10,331 nt of DNA. It comes from an uncultured Clostridiaceae bacterium. Lineage in GTDB: Bacteria; Bacillota; Clostridia; Lachnospirales; Lachnospiraceae. The notes under the pieces are model-generated. The model had not been told where the DNA came from and searched no databases. It saw only the letters and a list, made by a program, of their open reading frames with translations. The stretch's first letter is position 1; each line of letters starts with the position of its first letter. A program made the position numbers and the translations under genes. Below are positions 7,947-10,331 of the stretch, one piece after another. Location of the stretch: contig CATLIJ010000070.1 in NCBI GenBank assembly GCA_949948825.1, positions 1 through 10,331 on the forward strand. Direction: 5' to 3'.

Positions 7947-7975
7947 TTGCTCTTTCTCGGTTTTTCTGCTATAAT
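7947..7975 (+). promoter_or_regulatory. Extended -10 promoter of the fic gene
   Basis: A perfect TATAAT (7970-7975) is preceded by TG one base upstream (7967-7968), forming an extended -10 element. A weak -35 TTGCTC (7947-7952) lies at the ideal 17-base distance. The start codon is about 36 bases downstream of the expected start site, with AAAGGAG (8005-8011) six bases before the ATG. Confidence 0.7.
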
Positions 7976-8017
7976 GTAACAAATAAAACCATAGTATCTT
8001 AAAGAAAGGAGCTGCTA

Positions 8018-8797
8018 ATGAAATTGTCTGATGCTTTGATCTGGTGTATGGTTACGGAAAAGAATTGTAATGACAGAAGTGGGATTTATGGATTTACCCA
8101 AAGGGCATTGGCATATAATTCTAATAAAATTGAAGGAAGCACACTTACAGAAGACCAAACAGCAGCGCTGTTTGAAGAGGGATTCCTGCCCTCCTCCCAG
8201 GATGTTTACCGTGCAAAAGATATTGAGGAGATGAATGGACATTTCCTCATGTTCAATTATATGCTTGCTTTCATCGAAGAACCCTTATCTGAAAAGTTGA
8301 TAAAAAGATTTCATTATGAATTAAAAGCAGGTGTTTTTGAGGATCGGGCAAACGGATATGCCATTGGCAATTACAAAACAAGGACAAACATGGTAAATAA
8401 TCTGAATACTGCACATCCAAAAGATGTGGCTAAAGAAATGGAAAATTTAATCAACTGGTATCACAGCATTGAAGTAAAAGATCTTAGCACCATTGCCATG
8501 TTTCATTCCTCCTATGAACTTATCCACCCTTTTCAGGACGGGAATGGCAGAACCGGGCGAATGATCCTATTCCGGGAATGTCTTACCAATAACATCTGTC
8601 CTTTCATTGTACAAGATAAAAACCGATCTGCATATATCACATCTCTAAGAAAAGCACAGACAGAAAAAGACCCTTCCGATCTGATAAAATATTTCGAATC
8701 AGAGCAGTCTGATTACAGGGACCGATGCCAATATTTTTCTGTGGAGGAAAGGTATCATCACTACAAAAAATTTTCGCAAAAAATTGGGAAGCTTTAA
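8018..8797 (+). CDS. Fic-domain protein, likely auto-inhibited AMP-transferase
   Basis: A 259-residue Fic-family protein, expected to transfer AMP (or another nucleotide part) to hydroxyl groups of target proteins in the cytoplasm. The catalytic motif HPFQDGNGRTGR is complete, with His170, Asp174, Asn176, Arg178 and Arg181. A substrate-docking flap is visible as IGNYKTRTNMV. Upstream, SNKIEG (Ser35 to Gly40) matches the inhibitory motif S/T-x-x-x-E-G/N; its Glu39 would contact the motif's second arginine. An inhibitory helix N-terminal to the Fic core defines class II, so no separate antitoxin is needed, and none is seen. There is no C-terminal winged-helix domain that I can recognise; the tail is charged and Tyr/Lys-rich. 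It stands alone with its own promoter and terminator, and several stretches are near 35% G+C by eye against about 50% in neighbouring genes, a possible sign of transfer. The protein target is unknown. Confidence 0.93.
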   Translation: MKLSDALIWCMVTEKNCNDRSGIYGFTQRALAYNSNKIEGSTLTEDQTAALFEEGFLPSSQDVYRAKDIEEMNGHFLMFNYMLAFIEEPLSEKLIKRFHYELKAGVFEDRANGYAIGNYKTRTNMVNNLNTAHPKDVAKEMENLINWYHSIEVKDLSTIAMFHSSYELIHPFQDGNGRTGRMILFRECLTNNICPFIVQDKNRSAYITSLRKAQTEKDPSDLIKYFESEQSDYRDRCQYFSVEERYHHYKKFSQKIGKL

Positions 8798-8799
8798 GA

Positions 8800-8853
8800 A
8801 GGAATAGGGTAGAGGGAGAATGAATTCTCACCTCTCCCATATATTCCTCTTTT
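8800..8853 (+). terminator. Long hairpin terminator after fic
   Basis: Starting two bases after the fic stop codon, four paired blocks stack into one hairpin of about 20 base pairs: AGGAATA/TATTCCT (8800-8806 with 8842-8848), GGG/CCC, AGAGG/CCTCT and GAGAA/TTCTC around the loop TGAA (8821-8824), with small bulges at T8810, A8830 and 8839-8841. CTTTTCATTTTTC follows, a broken U-tract for the plus strand. It lies between convergent genes and may also slow the argD transcript from the other side, though the T-run on that strand is poor. Confidence 0.7.
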
Positions 8854-8906
8854 CATTTTTCACTACAAAAGACAATACCTGCAGGCTTTTAAAAAATGGC
8901 TTCCTT

Positions 8907-10106
8907 CTACCCAAACACCGCCCTCACAGCTGCCTCCAGCCGCCTTACCATCTCATCCACATCCTTTTCCTCAATCACAAGGGGCGGCACAAAACGAATG
9001 ATCTGGCTTCCTGCGCTAATGAGCACCAGCCGTTCCTCCAACAAAGCATGATTCACCACTGGCGCCACTGGCCCTGTAAACTCCAGTCCCTGTATCAACC
9101 CTTTCCCCCGATGGGCCTTGATGCAATCGTGCCGGTCCGCCAGCTCCTCCAATCTTTTCCACAGATAGTCTCCCACCTTCTGCACATGCTCCACCAGATT
9201 TCTTTTTTCAAAAATATCCAACACTTTGGAGGCAGCAGCACACACAAAAGGATTCCCCCCATAGGTGGTCCCATGATCCCCCGGCACAAGTACTGTGGCT
9301 GCCTTTCCCTGAACCAGGAATGCCCCAATGGGAACCCCGTTTCCCAACGCCTTTGCCACAGACATTCCGTCTGGCTTTACCCCATAAGCCTGCCATGCAA
9401 ACATATGGCCGCTCCGCCCCATACCGCACTGAATCTCATCCAGCAAAAGCAGCCCGTCCTTCTCATCACAGAAAGCTCTCACCCCTGTAAGGAACTCCTC
9501 TGTGGCCGGATAAATGCCGCCCTCTCCCTGTATGGTCTCCAAAATCACAGCACAGGTTTTCTCACTCCACACTGCCTTTACACTTTCCAAATCATTAAAG
9601 TCAGCAAACCGGATTCCTGGAATAAGCGGCTCAAAGGGCTCCTGATAATGGTCATTTCCAGTCACAGAAAGAGCCCCCAGGGTTCTTCCATGAAACGAAT
9701 GCTTCATGGCAATTATCTCATAATCTGTCCCCATTCCCTTGTTGTGGGCATACCGTTTGGCAATCTTTAAAAGCCCCTCCACAGCCTCCGTGCCGCTGTT
9801 GGTGAAAAATACCTTCTCCATCTCAGAAGCCTTCAAAAGCTTCTCTCCTGCCTCCACTGCAGGCACATGGTAAAATAAATTAGAGGTGTGGCAAAGCTTA
9901 TCAATCTGGCGTTTCATGGCATCATTCAGCTCTCTGCAGCCATATCCAAGCCCCATGACCGCAATTCCTGCTCCAAAATCCAGATACTCCTTCCCATCTG
10001 TATCATACAGACACACTCCCTCTCCGTAGTCAAATACCACGGGAAACCGGTTATATACTTTATAAAACACCTGCTCCGCCCGGTCTATGTATTGCTGCTT
10101 TTCCAT
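8907..10106 (-). CDS. argD: Acetylornithine aminotransferase
   Basis: A PLP-dependent class III aminotransferase that converts N-acetylglutamate semialdehyde to N-acetylornithine in arginine synthesis. It is 399 residues, the normal ArgD length. Motifs in order: YNRFPVVFDYGEGVCLYDTDGKEYLDFGAGIAV near the start, TNSGTEAVEGLLKIAKRYA (phosphate-binding), SFHGRTLGALSVTG, ETIQGEGG, LLLDEIQCGMGRSG with Asp223, the PLP lysine Lys252 in SVAKALGNGVPIGAF, and HGTTYGGNPFVCAAA. ATG at 10106 is preferred because homologues begin close to this point; the closest Shine-Dalgarno-like AAAGGA is about 12 bases upstream, rather far. A longer reading from TTG at 10133 would add nine residues but has only a weak upstream site. 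The assignment to ArgD over related ornithine or GABA aminotransferases is supported by the argB gene directly upstream. Confidence 0.93.
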   Translation of the reverse strand: MEKQQYIDRAEQVFYKVYNRFPVVFDYGEGVCLYDTDGKEYLDFGAGIAVMGLGYGCRELNDAMKRQIDKLCHTSNLFYHVPAVEAGEKLLKASEMEKVFFTNSGTEAVEGLLKIAKRYAHNKGMGTDYEIIAMKHSFHGRTLGALSVTGNDHYQEPFEPLIPGIRFADFNDLESVKAVWSEKTCAVILETIQGEGGIYPATEEFLTGVRAFCDEKDGLLLLDEIQCGMGRSGHMFAWQAYGVKPDGMSVAKALGNGVPIGAFLVQGKAATVLVPGDHGTTYGGNPFVCAAASKVLDIFEKRNLVEHVQKVGDYLWKRLEELADRHDCIKAHRGKGLIQGLEFTGPVAPVVNHALLEERLVLISAGSQIIRFVPPLVIEEKDVDEMVRRLEAAVRAVFG

Positions 10107-10113
10107 ATTTTCT

Positions 10114-10170
10114 ACAATTCCTTTCTCTCTCAATTTTCCCGCTTAATCCCTTTTTTCTCAATTCTCCCGC
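10114..10170. repeat. Imperfect 28-base tandem repeat in the argB-argD gap
   Basis: The 15-base unit TCTCAATTTTCCCGC (10128-10142) recurs as TCTCAATTCTCCCGC (10156-10170), one mismatch, exactly 28 bases apart. Similarity extends leftwards with more mismatches through a pyrimidine-rich tract (AATTCCTTTC against AATCCCTTTT, approximately). On the transcribed minus strand the units are purine-rich and lie just upstream of the argD start. The function is unknown; it could be a local duplication including a ribosome binding site. Confidence 0.6.
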
Positions 10171-10220
10171 TTTCAACCAGCTCCTGACGCTTTCAGCCCT
10201 TCTGTCCAGCTTTCCCATCT

Positions 10221-10331
10221 CTACTCTCCAGGATGATAATACCTTTCATCCTCATTTCTCAAAATAGCAGTTCCAATCCCCTTGTTGGTAAAAATCTCCA
10301 AAAGCAGGCAATGAGGAATCCGCCCGTCCAG
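10221..10331 (-). CDS. argB: Acetylglutamate kinase, C-terminal end (partial)
   Basis: The last 36 codons and TAG stop of a gene entering from the right edge. The peptide begins LDGRIPHCLLLEIFTNKGIG and ends TAILRNEDERYYHPGE. The DGRIPH-LLLE-FT-GIGT pattern is the hallmark C-terminus of ArgB, the kinase that phosphorylates N-acetylglutamate in the second step of arginine synthesis. The product feeds the pathway towards the ArgD step, and the argB-argD order on one strand fits the usual argCJBD operon of Bacillota. The gap to argD is 114 bases. The segment is short, but the match to the family pattern is distinctive. Confidence 0.88.
   Translation of the reverse strand: MDGRIPHCLLLEIFTNKGIGTAILRNEDERYYHPGE

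Noticed and set aside
8018..8797. Fic gene as the toxin of a two-gene toxin-antitoxin module
   Set aside because: No small antitoxin gene lies on either side, and the inhibitory motif SNKIEG is within the same protein, as in class II Fic proteins.
8820..9770. Plus-strand open frame of 316 codons after fic
   Set aside because: It starts inside the fic terminator hairpin and runs antisense to argD; the protein is His/Pro/Leu-rich with no domain signal.

Overview
The window looks like chromosomal DNA of a gut-type Gram-positive Bacillota, most likely a Lachnospiraceae-like Clostridia. This is inferred from strong AGGAG-type ribosome binding sites, TTGACA/TATAAT promoters, a YesM/YesN-type sensor kinase and AraC-type response regulator pair beside a CUT1 sugar-binding lipoprotein, a cytoplasmic beta-glucuronidase and a clustered arginine operon. 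No rRNA, tRNA, CRISPR array, insertion sequence or phage gene was seen. No gene-free stretch exceeds 300 bases.

Left part (1-5811): a carbohydrate-uptake and sensing locus. On the minus strand a solute-binding lipoprotein gene is followed by a MalF-type permease that runs off the left edge; the second permease is expected beyond it. Diverging from these across a 270-base promoter region, a sensor histidine kinase and an AraC-type response regulator lie on the plus strand and overlap by ATGA. The likely scheme is that the kinase senses an extracellular sugar or glycoside and the regulator activates the transporter promoter.

Middle part (5812-7985): a strong bidirectional terminator separates the regulator gene from a convergent, minus-strand beta-glucuronidase of glycoside hydrolase family 2. 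It has both catalytic glutamates and the N-x-K glucuronate-recognition motif but no signal peptide, so it should cut imported glucuronides in the cytoplasm. Its position suggests, but does not prove, that the ABC transporter brings in its substrate. Its leader holds a weak promoter and two inverted repeats that could be operators.

Right part (7940-10331): a stand-alone Fic protein with its own extended -10 promoter, hairpin terminator and built-in inhibitory motif, noticeably more AT-rich than its neighbours. It converges on the end of an arginine biosynthesis operon in which acetylglutamate kinase (argB, last 36 codons only) is followed by acetylornithine aminotransferase (argD). The 114-base argB-argD gap carries a 28-base-period imperfect tandem repeat and a possible small ORF.

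Nothing here is a clearly new system. The most informative leads are the glucuronidase/two-component/ABC grouping with its candidate operators, the permease's charged N-terminal extension, the shortened active-site loop of the glucuronidase, and the self-contained Fic gene.
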